DNA of 64,000 bases from an uncultured Clostridia bacterium (GCA_934777435.1 CAKVNK010000001.1:248001-312000); one strand, 5' to 3'; positions 46,661 to 55,616 are shown, counted from the first letter of the stretch. Program-made: numbers and translations. The notes: generated by a model from the sequence alone, not told the origin.

Positions 46661-46691
46661 ATTATTCATCAAGGTCATCTAACAATTCAAA
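46661..46691 (-). repeat. second copy of the rpoB 3' coding end
   Basis: 31 bases matching the end of rpoB (46745-46775) at 25 positions. Read in the same strand it encodes FELLDDLDE then stop, against SELFDDLDE then stop in rpoB; most differences are silent. The open frame before it is only about 15 codons long. A relic, not a gene. Confidence 0.7.
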
Positions 46692-46745
46692 CTGACAGTA
46701 TTTTATTTTCTAAAATCCTGAACTCGCTGAATTGTGTTAAGTTAA

Positions 46746-49700
46746 TTATTCGTCTAAGTCGTCAAACAATTCAGACTCGTCAAATGCGGTTGCATTGACA
46801 TCATTTTCATAATTCTTTTGAATATCGTCAAATTCAAGTGTAATGTCTTCAAGGGCTTGTTTATTAACAGGTTCAACTGTTGCAACTTCTTCCCCTTCTT
46901 CACTCACTTCATTGATTGTAAGTTCGTGATTATCTGCTGTTAAAATCTTAACATCTAAACACAAACCTTGCATTTCTTTAACCAAAACTTTAAATGATTC
47001 AGGCATACCAGGTTCTGGGATAGGTTCGCCTTTAACAATCGCTTCATAAGTTTTGATACGTCCTTCAACGTCATCGGATTTAATTGTAAGCATTTCTTGC
47101 AACAATCTTGATGCACCATATGCTTCCAATGCCCAAACTTCCATTTCACCAAAACGTTGACCACCAAGTTGGCTACGACCACCAAGAGGTTGTTGTGTGA
47201 TAAGTGCATAAGTACCAATGCCACGTGCGTGGATTTTATCGTCAACCATGTGGTCAAGTTTTAACATATACATTACACCAACTGTTGTTTTGTTTTCAAA
47301 TGGCAAGCCTGTACGGCCATCATAAAGTTGTGTTTTGCCGTCTTCTGGCAAATTGTTTTCTCTAAGCAATGCTTTAATATCTTCTTCTGTTGCACCATCA
47401 AATGCTGGTGTTGCAACTTTCCAGTCAAGATGTTTTGCAGCCCAACCCAAGTGAACTTCCAATAATTGGCTCAAGTTCATACGTGAAGGGATACCCAATG
47501 GGTTAAGCAAAATATCAACTGTTTCGCCATTTGGCATATAAGGCATATCGCACTCTGGAAGAACAACTGATACAACACCTTTGTTACCATAACGACCAGC
47601 AAGTTTATCACCTACTTGGAGAACACGTTTTTGTGCGATATAAACTTTTACGCACATATTAACGCCAGCATCAAGTTCGTCTTTATTTTTACGTGATAAG
47701 ATTTCAACGCCAACAACAACGCCTTCTTCGCCGTGTTTAACTTTTAATGAAGTGTTTTTAACTTCTTTTGTCTTTTCACCAAAGATTGCTTTTAAAAGCC
47801 TTTCTTCAGGGGTTAAGTCAGTTTCACCCTTAGGGGTTACTTTACCAACCAATATATCGCCTGGGCGAACTTCTGTACCGATACGAACAATACCATTTTC
47901 GTCCAAATTCTTTAATGCATCTTCACCAACACCAGCAATATCACGTGTGATTTCTTCATCACCGAGTTTTGTTGTGCGGGCTTCTGTTTTAACTTGTTGA
48001 ATACTGATAGATGTGTATGCATCTTCACGAACTATACGTTGGTTAATCAAAATCGCATCTTCAAAGTTGTAACCTTCCCAGTTCATAAATGCAACTGTCA
48101 TATTCTTACCAAGGGCAACTTCACCTTTATCAGTTGAAGCACCATCAGCAAGCACATCACCGGCTTTAACCTTTTCACCTTTCTTAACAATAGGTTTTTG
48201 GTTGAAGCATGCTTTTTCGTTTGTACGTTCAAACTTACGGAGTTTGTGGTTTACAATGCTACCATCTGCGTATTCCATTGTGATGTAATCAGCAGAAACA
48301 TATTTACATACACCATCTTGTTCAGCAAGGATAAGTGCGCCAGAGTCAACAGCAATTTTATGTTCAACACCAGTACCAACAATAGGGCTGTCACATTTGA
48401 TAAGTGGAACAGCTTGACATTGCATGTTTGAACCCATCAATGCACGGTTACCTGGGCTGTGTTCAACAAACGGAATAAGGTTAGCGCCAATAGACAAACA
48501 TTGTTTTGGGCTTAATTCGAACAAGTCCACCATTGAACTATCAACACGTTCTGCTTGTCCGTTATGACGGCACTCAATAATGCCAGCAGCGATTGTTTTA
48601 TCTTCATTTAAGTCTACTGTTGCAGGTGCAATATAGTGTCCACGTTCTTCATCAGCCATTAAGAACACAATATCGTCAGTAACTTTTCTTGTTTTAGGGT
48701 CGATCTTTTTAAATGGAGTTTCAATAAATCCATATTTATTTACGCGTGCGTACGCAGCGATAGATGTCATCAAACCGATAGGTTGACCTTCTGGTGTTTC
48801 AACCAAACAGATACGACCATAATGGCTTGGGTTAATATCACGCACTTCAACTGTTGCACGTTCCTTCTTCACACCGCCTGGGCCAAATGAACTTAAACGG
48901 CGTTTATGCCTTAAACTTGCTGCTGGGTTGATTTGATCCATCAATGCTGAAAGTTGGCTTGTTGCCATAAATTCTTTAAACACTTTGTTGATATGACGAG
49001 CGTTTACAATTTGGCTTGGCGTGATGTCTGTTAAATCACGGCTTTGCAAACTTTCACGCACTTGTGCTTGAAGTTTTGTCATACCACGACGGAATTCGTC
49101 ACGGAGCAATTCACCACATGTTGCAACACGACGCATTGACAAGTTATCAATTTCGTCTGTTTCGCCTAAACCGTCAATAAGGTTCAAGTGATAACTGATT
49201 GTTGCAATCATATCGTCCAAAGTTACTTGGAAATCTTCAAGTTTGTGAGCATTTGCTTTGATTGCTGCTTTCAAACCTTCTTCATCACCTTTGTGTGCTT
49301 TCATAATTTCTTGAAGCAATGGAAGGTAAACAAGTTCAGTGATACCAAATTCTGCTGGGTCAAGTTTTGCATATGCTTTAAGGTCAACACGTTGGTTACC
49401 AACAACACGAACAACTTTATCTTCAACCAAAACATCAACTGAATTGATACCAGCGTTTTGAATTGCAACTGCTGTGTCATGGTCAATATATTCGCCTTGG
49501 CCTACAAACATTTTTTTGCCAAGCTTAACGTCTTTTGCTGCAATTTGGTCTGTAATACGGTTAGCAAGTGATAATTTTTTGTTAACTTTAAAACGACCAA
49601 CTTTTTCAAGATTGTAGTGTTGTTGATTGAAGAAACGGTCGTTAATATAACTCAAAGTATTGTCTGGGTTAGGAATTTCACCTGGACGTGTACGTCTACC

Positions 49701-50420
49701 AAATTCAATAAGTGCATCTTCTTGAGTGATTTGTGGTTCTTTTTCAAGAGTGTTAACAATGTATGGGTGATGACCATAAATCTCAAGCAATTCTTCGTTT
49801 GTGTAACCAAAACATTTAAGCAAAACACCTGCACTCATTTTAAACTTACGTTCAACAATAACACGCAATGTGTCGCCTGCAACCTGTTCGGTTTGAACCC
49901 ACATACCATAACTTGGTTGAATTGCACCATTATAGTCCATACGTCCATATTTGTTGATTTCGCCACCAAACACAACGCCAGGAGATTTGATTAATTGGTT
50001 AAGAACAACCCTTTCAACGCCGTTGCAAATAAAGCCGGCATCTTTGCTCATGTAAGGGATGTCGCCCATAAACACTTCCTGATCCATAATTTGGCCAGTT
50101 TCTTTAACCAACAAACGAACGTTCACTTTAAGTGGCACTGTGTAACTCATTTGTTTGGTTTTGCACTCGTTCCAAGAATATTTAGGTGTGCGGTCGATTG
50201 AATAACCTAAAAAAGACAACTCTGCTTTGTTAGAGTAGTCTATGATAGGGTTGTATTCGTTCAACACTTCACCAATGCCCTCATTTAAGAATCTTTCATA
50301 ACTCTCTTTTGCAATGCCAAGCAAATCAGGCATAACATAAGGGACTTCCTTTTTGGCAAAACTCATACGTTCAGCCTTGCCTTGTTTTAGTTTTTTGATG
50401 TTCAGTGTGTTTGAATTCAT
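46746..50420 (-). CDS. rpoB: RNA polymerase beta subunit
   Basis: 1224 residues. The rifampicin-site region is SQLSALMDQINPAASLRHKR (488-507) then RLSSFGPGG; the catalytic-domain motifs SHYGRICLVETPEGQPIGL, GYNFEDAI and the C-terminal GGRSQLGGQRFGEMEVWALE are all present. Position 492 is Ala where Gln (E. coli 513) is usual, and 512 is Phe for Leu533. The start has AAGGAGTTAATGGATG. A promoter and structured leader precede it. No ribosomal-protein genes (rplL) are upstream, unlike the common order. Confidence 0.98.
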   Translation of the reverse strand: MNSNTLNIKKLKQGKAERMSFAKKEVPYVMPDLLGIAKESYERFLNEGIGEVLNEYNPIIDYSNKAELSFLGYSIDRTPKYSWNECKTKQMSYTVPLKVNVRLLVKETGQIMDQEVFMGDIPYMSKDAGFICNGVERVVLNQLIKSPGVVFGGEINKYGRMDYNGAIQPSYGMWVQTEQVAGDTLRVIVERKFKMSAGVLLKCFGYTNEELLEIYGHHPYIVNTLEKEPQITQEDALIEFGRRTRPGEIPNPDNTLSYINDRFFNQQHYNLEKVGRFKVNKKLSLANRITDQIAAKDVKLGKKMFVGQGEYIDHDTAVAIQNAGINSVDVLVEDKVVRVVGNQRVDLKAYAKLDPAEFGITELVYLPLLQEIMKAHKGDEEGLKAAIKANAHKLEDFQVTLDDMIATISYHLNLIDGLGETDEIDNLSMRRVATCGELLRDEFRRGMTKLQAQVRESLQSRDLTDITPSQIVNARHINKVFKEFMATSQLSALMDQINPAASLRHKRRLSSFGPGGVKKERATVEVRDINPSHYGRICLVETPEGQPIGLMTSIAAYARVNKYGFIETPFKKIDPKTRKVTDDIVFLMADEERGHYIAPATVDLNEDKTIAAGIIECRHNGQAERVDSSMVDLFELSPKQCLSIGANLIPFVEHSPGNRALMGSNMQCQAVPLIKCDSPIVGTGVEHKIAVDSGALILAEQDGVCKYVSADYITMEYADGSIVNHKLRKFERTNEKACFNQKPIVKKGEKVKAGDVLADGASTDKGEVALGKNMTVAFMNWEGYNFEDAILINQRIVREDAYTSISIQQVKTEARTTKLGDEEITRDIAGVGEDALKNLDENGIVRIGTEVRPGDILVGKVTPKGETDLTPEERLLKAIFGEKTKEVKNTSLKVKHGEEGVVVGVEILSRKNKDELDAGVNMCVKVYIAQKRVLQVGDKLAGRYGNKGVVSVVLPECDMPYMPNGETVDILLNPLGIPSRMNLSQLLEVHLGWAAKHLDWKVATPAFDGATEEDIKALLRENNLPEDGKTQLYDGRTGLPFENKTTVGVMYMLKLDHMVDDKIHARGIGTYALITQQPLGGRSQLGGQRFGEMEVWALEAYGASRLLQEMLTIKSDDVEGRIKTYEAIVKGEPIPEPGMPESFKVLVKEMQGLCLDVKILTADNHELTINEVSEEGEEVATVEPVNKQALEDITLEFDDIQKNYENDVNATAFDESELFDDLDE

Positions 50421-50515
50421 CCATTAACTCCTTATTCAGTTGTATACTCGCAAAACCTTTATACAAAGTATAAATGGGCATAATCCACCCTAGCGAGATT
50501 TATTCATACTGAGCG
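50421..50515 (-). promoter_or_regulatory. rpoB leader with nested stems and mini-ORF
   Basis: Minus strand. Predicted start about 50509. A five-codon frame ATG AAT AAA TCT CGC TAG (50507-50490) begins almost at the transcript start. CTCGC (50497-50493) pairs with GCGAG (50451-50447), enclosing TTTATAC-TTT-GTATAAA (50474-50458) and GGG/CCC. TCAGT (50512-50508) could pair with ACTGA (50440-50436), but partly precedes the start. Possible autoregulatory or leader-peptide element. Confidence 0.4.
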
Positions 50516-50544
50516 ATTTTATCATAATAAACAAGTTATGTCAA
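50516..50544 (-). promoter_or_regulatory. sigma-A promoter of rpoB
   Basis: Minus strand TTGACA (50544-50539), 17 bp, TAAAAT (50521-50516) with TGA before the -10 box. Confidence 0.82.
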
Positions 50545-50645
50545 TAGATTTTAATTAAAATTTGCACAATTTTTAGATAAAATTATTGCCAATTTAGCAA
50601 AGTTTAAACATATGTTTATGATTATTTTTGTGTTTTTGCAATAAA

Positions 50646-50671
50646 AAAGAGAGCCTTATTTAACTCTCTTT
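50646..50671 (-). terminator. terminator of the Cys-rich peptide gene
   Basis: AAAGAGAG / CTCTCTTT with ten-base loop; on the minus strand followed by T residues. Confidence 0.75.
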
Positions 50672-50746
50672 CATTAAACCACTGTAAATTTTTGCTTTTG
50701 TATTATTGCCAATATTAGGCAAACTAACTTGTTGGTGTGCTAATTC

Positions 50747-50950
50747 CTAGCAACCTTGTGGGCCTTTGTTGCCACAACCGCAACCACAAAGCAACAACAA
50801 GATGATAACAAGCAAGCAAGGGTCAATACGGCAACCACAGTTGCAAAGCAATAAGATAAGGATGATAAGCCAAGCAAAATCGCCACAACCGCCATGATTC
50901 ATCCCTTCGTTGCAACCGCAATCGTTGCCACCAAAGAATTTGTTGAACAT
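50747..50950 (-). CDS. Cys/Gly-rich small membrane-like peptide
   Basis: 67 residues: FNKFFGGNDCGCNEGMNHGG, a hydrophobic segment FAWLIILILLL, CNCGCRIDPC, a second segment LLVIILLLLC and a GCGCGNKGPQGC tail; 12 cysteines. It resembles short spore-coat-like or YjcZ/CotG-style Gly/Cys-rich peptides in clostridia, but I cannot place it. The AGGAGGAACTATG site is near perfect, so it is made in quantity. Cys-Gly-Cys pairs suggest metal binding or cross-linking. Confidence 0.72.
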   Translation of the reverse strand: MFNKFFGGNDCGCNEGMNHGGCGDFAWLIILILLLCNCGCRIDPCLLVIILLLLCGCGCGNKGPQGC

Positions 50951-51044
50951 AGTTCCTCCTAAAAGTGTTTTGTTATGTATTTACAAAGAATTTCATATGT
51001 GCCTTAATTTCCTTTGTATATCACATATTACGTTGACACGTAAA

Positions 51045-51080
51045 AAAAAGTTACAGATAATAAAATTTCCGTAACTTTTT
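51045..51080 (-). terminator. terminator of the GLUG-like surface gene
   Basis: AAAAAGTTAC / GTAACTTTTT with a 16-base loop; a run of T follows on the minus strand. Confidence 0.78.
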
Positions 51081-51159
51081 GCATCAAAATTTTTGTTAAA
51101 TTCTATATCCACAACAATTTAAGCACATATTAACAAGTATCACGCTTTTCCTATAATAT

Positions 51160-52701
51160 TTACAATTGTGCTATTGTTGCACAATTTACATTAGAAAAGT
51201 TAAAACCAGTGTTTACGTAATAATTTTTAGTTAAATATGGATTTACAGAATCGTACCATGTCGATCCGCTACAATTAAAAATTGGATTAGAATACGATTT
51301 GCTTCCTGCCGATGAATTGTTTTTAATGCTAGAAGAAGAATCAACGACGCTTAAACATTTTTTAATATTTACACAGCCCTCACTATACTTGGCCACAACA
51401 CCATATTCTGCAGATCTGCCAAGTATTCCCCCTATATTTGCACCGAAAATTTGATCGCTTTTACGATAAGTTTGATCCACAACAACCATTTTTGATATAG
51501 AAACACAATCACTGATTGTAACTTTTGGACTAACAGAATCATACAGTCTATAACCACCACCAATTAATGCCACATAAATCTCACAAACGGCTTCACCAAC
51601 AATACCCCCAGCGTTTGTGTAACACCCACCATTGCCTGTTATATTTATGGTGGAATGTGTTTCAACACAAGAGATGTTAACATCAGTTTGATTTTTAGAT
51701 GCTGACAATAACGCATAAACACACCCTATCAAACCGCCAGCAGATGTATTATTTCCATATTCAAAACGTATTGAACCTGAACCATTTGATGTTATCTCGT
51801 TTGTATTTGTTACACTAATTGAAGCATTTGTTAATTTTATATTTGACACCGTACATACACCAGAAAGTGAACCGGCCAAACAGCCAATATCTTTCATTCC
51901 ATCTATTGCCGGATATGGTAGTGAAGTTGTGCTTGTTATTGACACTCCGTCCAACCACAGATTTTTTATATTTCCATCTACAACATTACCAAACAAACCC
52001 AATGGTTTGTATAAATTTCTATATCCAGATATTGTGTTGCCTTGAAGAATTGCAACTGATGACACAAGAATTTCAGTTAATTTTAGATTCTTTATCACAT
52101 GATTATTGCCGTCAAATGTGCCTGAAAAAACCTTCTTCACAATCGGATTGGTATTTGTATGCATTGCCACAACATATGATCCTATCGGATCCCACGCAAC
52201 CGATTGCAAATCAATATCACTTGTTAATTTTACCGTTGAACCCGAATAAGAATCCCCTTTGTTAACATTATCTCTAAATGTTTCCAAATCTGATTTACTA
52301 TTAATAGTCACAGTGCCGGCAGTTGCAGCATACACTACATCGTTAACTTTTGTCAAACTTTTACCTATTGCTGAAAAATAGCATGTTTGTCCGCCAACAG
52401 AAATCTCAAACATAACCTTATTTGAAGTTGTTTTTACCAAATTGCCTAAACTATAATTATTGTTTGGAAATACAATTTTCAGTTTTTTATTTAATTTTTC
52501 AGCGGTGTTATCGTTTAGCGTTACATTATCAATCAACCCAACTTTAAGCACCTCACCTGATTCCATTTTTACAAATTGCACACAATTATATTTAGGAAAC
52601 ACAAACAAGCCAAATCCCACTATGGCTAAGAACAACAAACAAAAAACCAGTAAGAACATGCTTACCAGTTTTTTATATTTTGCCCCATTTTGTGTTATCA
52701 T
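51160..52701 (-). CDS. membrane-anchored surface protein with GLUG-like repeats
   Basis: 513 residues. One N-terminal membrane helix (KKLVSMFLLVFCLLFLAIVGFGLFVF, about 10-35) with basic residues before it, so the rest is outside. After an N-terminal domain comes VTINSKSDLETFRDNVNKG and a beta-helix-like region with GTFDGNNHVIKNLKL, the motif of GLUG/adhesin repeats, then several shorter Gly/Ser-rich blocks containing GG(L/I)xG (AGGLIGCVYA, AGGIVGEAV, IGGILGRSA). Likely an adhesin or matrix protein. An earlier in-frame start at 52761 exists, but ATG 52701 sits six bases after a TATAAT box, so the mRNA is predicted to be leaderless. Confidence 0.78.
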   Translation of the reverse strand: MITQNGAKYKKLVSMFLLVFCLLFLAIVGFGLFVFPKYNCVQFVKMESGEVLKVGLIDNVTLNDNTAEKLNKKLKIVFPNNNYSLGNLVKTTSNKVMFEISVGGQTCYFSAIGKSLTKVNDVVYAATAGTVTINSKSDLETFRDNVNKGDSYSGSTVKLTSDIDLQSVAWDPIGSYVVAMHTNTNPIVKKVFSGTFDGNNHVIKNLKLTEILVSSVAILQGNTISGYRNLYKPLGLFGNVVDGNIKNLWLDGVSITSTTSLPYPAIDGMKDIGCLAGSLSGVCTVSNIKLTNASISVTNTNEITSNGSGSIRFEYGNNTSAGGLIGCVYALLSASKNQTDVNISCVETHSTINITGNGGCYTNAGGIVGEAVCEIYVALIGGGYRLYDSVSPKVTISDCVSISKMVVVDQTYRKSDQIFGANIGGILGRSAEYGVVAKYSEGCVNIKKCLSVVDSSSSIKNNSSAGSKSYSNPIFNCSGSTWYDSVNPYLTKNYYVNTGFNFSNVNCATIAQL

Positions 52702-52707
52702 TAATAT

Positions 52708-52737
52708 ATTATAACTTTTCAACTTTTGATTTGTCAA
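52708..52737 (-). promoter_or_regulatory. promoter of the GLUG-like gene, predicting a leaderless mRNA
   Basis: Minus strand TTGACA (52737-52732), 18 bp, TATAAT (52713-52708), six bases, ATG 52701. Both hexamers are consensus and there is no Shine-Dalgarno sequence. Confidence 0.8.
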
Positions 52738-52788
52738 ACAATACAAAATCCTATGTTGCAATCTTTTTTGTTGTTTATTGTTATATTA

Positions 52789-53484
52789 TCAATCCAATCG
52801 GCTATCTTCCCTTAAATGTTTAGCATAATCTTGCCAAGCCTTAGACTTTTGTTGTTTAATGTTGACCACCTTACCATTAACTTCTTTAATGAAAGGGTTA
52901 ACATAATTTGTGTTATCGTCTGGCTCCCAATAATCGTGTTTACGTTGCAAATAACCAGATAAAATTTTTTCGGTAAAAAGCCTAAAATGGTTTAAATCGG
53001 TTGAAACACAAAGCCCATATGGGTGATATAAGCCTGAACATAAATGGGTGTGACCAAAAAAGTTACACATATTCTTTTTGCCGTCTTTAATTTGATGAAC
53101 CAAATTTACCTTTCTACCACAAGTTTCAACAATTAAACTGCGGTGCACTTCTTTGATACCTTTGCTTAAACAATATTGTTTAAATTTTTCAAAACTGTTG
53201 TCAAAAAAGTATTTAACCACCCTATCTTCATTATTGCCCATAATAAGCACTATGCCGGCTTTGATTTCTTTAACAAGTTCTAACCCATTTTGCCACTCAT
53301 ATGTGTTTGGTCCGTCACAGTCCAGCAAATCGCCAACCACATAAATGGTGTCGCCCTTATGTGCGGTTTTGTTAAAATTGTTAACAATAAATTTGTCATA
53401 CTGCTTTATGTTTTTAAACGGGCGATTATCCGTTTGCATTGTCAGTGTATCGCTAAAATGTATATCCGCAGTAAAGAATTTCAT
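52789..53484 (-). CDS. calcineurin-like metallophosphoesterase
   Basis: 231 residues. Metal motifs ADIHFSD (Asp7, His9), VVGDLLD and GHTH are typical; the GNHE position reads GNNED, replacing the His that usually protonates the leaving group. Related to phosphoesterases seen in phages and mobile regions as well as chromosomes. AGGGGTACAAATG start. Substrate unknown; activity may be altered by the His loss. Confidence 0.78.
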   Translation of the reverse strand: MKFFTADIHFSDTLTMQTDNRPFKNIKQYDKFIVNNFNKTAHKGDTIYVVGDLLDCDGPNTYEWQNGLELVKEIKAGIVLIMGNNEDRVVKYFFDNSFEKFKQYCLSKGIKEVHRSLIVETCGRKVNLVHQIKDGKKNMCNFFGHTHLCSGLYHPYGLCVSTDLNHFRLFTEKILSGYLQRKHDYWEPDDNTNYVNPFIKEVNGKVVNIKQQKSKAWQDYAKHLREDSRLD

Positions 53485-53572
53485 TTGTACCCCTATTTCT
53501 TTTATGATTTTGTGTTGCGTTGAATTTAACTATTTTATTACCTTTTAAACTTAAATGTTTGGCACGATTAAA

Positions 53573-54652
53573 TTAATAACTGAAAGATTGCAACTTATCC
53601 ACAATCATTTGTTTAAGTTGAACAATGTTTTTGCCTGTTTTTGCACCGATGTAGCATGTATCATATGGATATGGTTTAAGTGATTGAATTTCAGCATTTG
53701 TTAATTTATCTGCTTTGTTGTAAACCAAAATTACACGATGTGGGTCAATTTCAAGACGTTTAAATTCACGTTCTACAACTGCAATTTGGTCATAACGGTG
53801 TGGGTCGCTTGCATCAACAACCAGCAAAAGCACGTTAGCGTCCAATGTTTCTTCCAATGTTGCAGAGAAAGCATACATAAGCTCATGTGGAAGATTGCTT
53901 ACAAAACCAACAGTATCAATCAACACATATTCTGTGCCGTTATCCCAAACTTTTTTGGTAAGCACATCAAGAGTTGCAAAAAGCCTATCGTCCGCATATG
54001 TGCCAGCCTTTGCAATGGCATTCATCAATGTTGATTTACCAGCGTTTGTATACCCAACCAACGCAACACTTTTCATACGAGATAAACGTTGTTTACGTTG
54101 TGTTTGACGATTTTTTTGTATATCCTTAATTTCTTTTTCAAGGCGTAAAATGTCTTCTTGAATTTTGCGTTTGCTTAAATCTTTTAAACTTTCACCTGCA
54201 CCACGCCCTGCCATACGTTCTTGGTTAAGTTGCAAGCAACTTAATCTTGGCAAACTATATTTAAGTTGTGCCAATTCGACTTGCAATTTACCTTCGCCTG
54301 ATTTTGCACGACCAGCAAAAATATCCAAAATAAGCATTGTGCGGTCGATTGTTTTAGCATCAAAAATTTCACTCAAATTACGCAGTTGACTGCCTGAAAG
54401 TGGACAGTCCAAAATAATCACAGTAGCACCTAATTCTTTTGCCTCATCGCGAATCTCTTCTGCCTTACCAATACCAAAATATGTGCGTGCGTTCAATTCT
54501 TTTGGTTGAAAAATGTTGCATTTAACCACTTCGTACAATGCACTTTCAGTTAAAAGTTCCAACTCTTTTGCCCTATACCCGGTGTTGCTCATATCAACAT
54601 ATGGGCAAACAAGATAGGCCTTTTCTTTTATAACTTCATTATTAACAAACAT
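53573..54652 (-). CDS. hflX: ribosome-splitting GTPase HflX
   Basis: 359 residues. The N-terminal HflX domain has YFGIGKAEEI, LDCPLSGSQLRNL, and TIDRTMLILDIFAGRAKSGEGK; then AGRGAGESLKDLSKRKIQ and the coiled-coil linker, and the G domain with GYTNAGKSTLMNA, DTVGFVSNLPHEL and VYNKADKL. HflX splits stalled 70S ribosomes, and a homologue gives macrolide/lincosamide resistance in Listeria. It is shorter than E. coli HflX, lacking the C-terminal extension. AAAGGAGAAATTTATG start after a long leader that contains mini-ORFs. Confidence 0.94.
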   Translation of the reverse strand: MFVNNEVIKEKAYLVCPYVDMSNTGYRAKELELLTESALYEVVKCNIFQPKELNARTYFGIGKAEEIRDEAKELGATVIILDCPLSGSQLRNLSEIFDAKTIDRTMLILDIFAGRAKSGEGKLQVELAQLKYSLPRLSCLQLNQERMAGRGAGESLKDLSKRKIQEDILRLEKEIKDIQKNRQTQRKQRLSRMKSVALVGYTNAGKSTLMNAIAKAGTYADDRLFATLDVLTKKVWDNGTEYVLIDTVGFVSNLPHELMYAFSATLEETLDANVLLLVVDASDPHRYDQIAVVEREFKRLEIDPHRVILVYNKADKLTNAEIQSLKPYPYDTCYIGAKTGKNIVQLKQMIVDKLQSFSY

Positions 54653-54882
54653 AAATTTCTCCTTTAAACATAATATTTAGGCATTTTGCGTTGTTCCGCC
54701 ACCGTTTATACTCAAATATGTTTTCAACTGCTTAAACCAATCAAAATCAAAGTGGAAATTTATTCACTAATGGTTTTCGCTTTTACGTTTAAACATTAAA
54801 ACACAACAAAATATCAAATTAAAACCTGCCTAAAATTTTAACTGTGAGTTTAAAGATTTATGCTCATTTTTTTTCACCTCTG
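54653..54882 (-). promoter_or_regulatory. hflX leader with mini-ORFs
   Basis: About 230 transcribed bases before hflX. The predicted 5' end is followed at once by GAGGTG and, seven bases later, ATG AGC ATA AAT CTT TAA (54867-54850), a five-residue leader peptide MSINL. A stem AAACCA/TGGTTT enclosing AGTG/CACT lies further on. A second frame ATG CCT AAA TAT TAT GTT TAA (54684-54664) ends just before the hflX ribosome-binding site. No intrinsic terminator found inside. Confidence 0.5.
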
Positions 54883-54888
54883 AAATTT

Positions 54889-54917
54889 ATTTTACAATTC
54901 AGCAAAGTTATTGTCAA
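54889..54917 (-). promoter_or_regulatory. sigma-A promoter of hflX
   Basis: Minus strand TTGACA (54917-54912), 17 bp, TAAAAT (54894-54889). Confidence 0.8.
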
Positions 54918-54928
54918 TAAATTTAAAC

Positions 54929-54957
54929 AAAAAAAGCACCGTTTTTGGTGCTTCTTC
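54929..54957 (-). terminator. terminator of the helical-protein island
   Basis: AAGCACC / GGTGCTT with six-base loop; a run of T follows on the minus strand. Confidence 0.82.
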
Positions 54958-55054
54958 GCATGTTTAAAATAAATTATTTTAGATAATTTTGGCCTTAAAA
55001 TTTGCAATTTAATTTAAATCGGCCTTAATTAAACAAGTTTGTTTTTTGTTAGAT

Positions 55055-55522
55055 TTATTCATCTATTTGATTTTCTGTTTCGTTTAAGTCAGCACTCTTT
55101 AATTCTTTAATGCTACCAGCAAGTGACTTATAAATTGTTGCCAATTTTTCTGTTTTAGAAGCAATCTTTTTAAGTTCAAGTTGTTGTATTTTTAACACAC
55201 ATTTGCGAATCAAAAAATATTTACTCTTTTTGATTTCAGTGCCACGTCTTTTAATTCTGCCTTCGATTGTGTTTGCAAAGGCTTTGACTGAAACACCTAA
55301 ATCTTTAACCGCTTGCAATAAGTCGTCTTCTTCAGCAAAGTATGAATTTTTAACTTCATCTAAACTGATACGAACATCAATAACCATATATCTCAATGAT
55401 TTATTTTTAAGGTCGTTTCTTTCCATATCGGCAAGTACGGGTTCCATTGCAGATACATGTTTTGTAACAATGTGTGTTAGAGTGTTTTGTTCTTGCACAA
55501 AACTGTCATTTTCGGTTTTCAT
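55055..55522 (-). CDS. unknown helical protein, island gene 4
   Basis: 155 residues, almost all predicted helix: TENDSFVQEQNTLTHIVTKH, a central DDLLQAVKDLGVSVKAFANTIEGRIKRR and a C-terminal coiled-coil-like KIQQLELKKIASKTEKLATIYKSL. No signal or membrane segment. It has its own promoter and AAAGGAGAATTATG site, separate from the three genes upstream. General size and helical plan match them, but I see no clear motif shared in the sequence. Confidence 0.7.
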   Translation of the reverse strand: MKTENDSFVQEQNTLTHIVTKHVSAMEPVLADMERNDLKNKSLRYMVIDVRISLDEVKNSYFAEEDDLLQAVKDLGVSVKAFANTIEGRIKRRGTEIKKSKYFLIRKCVLKIQQLELKKIASKTEKLATIYKSLAGSIKELKSADLNETENQIDE

Positions 55523-55543
55523 AATTCTCCTTTAACCGAATAT

Positions 55544-55571
55544 ATTATAGCACATATAACTTTTTTGTCAA
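55544..55571 (-). promoter_or_regulatory. sigma-A promoter of island gene 4
   Basis: Minus strand TTGACA (55571-55566), 16 bp, TATAAT (55549-55544) with TGC before the -10 box. Confidence 0.8.
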
Positions 55572-55616
55572 CACCCCACCTATCCTGTGTTGCTTTAAAC
55601 CGCCATAAAAATAGGA

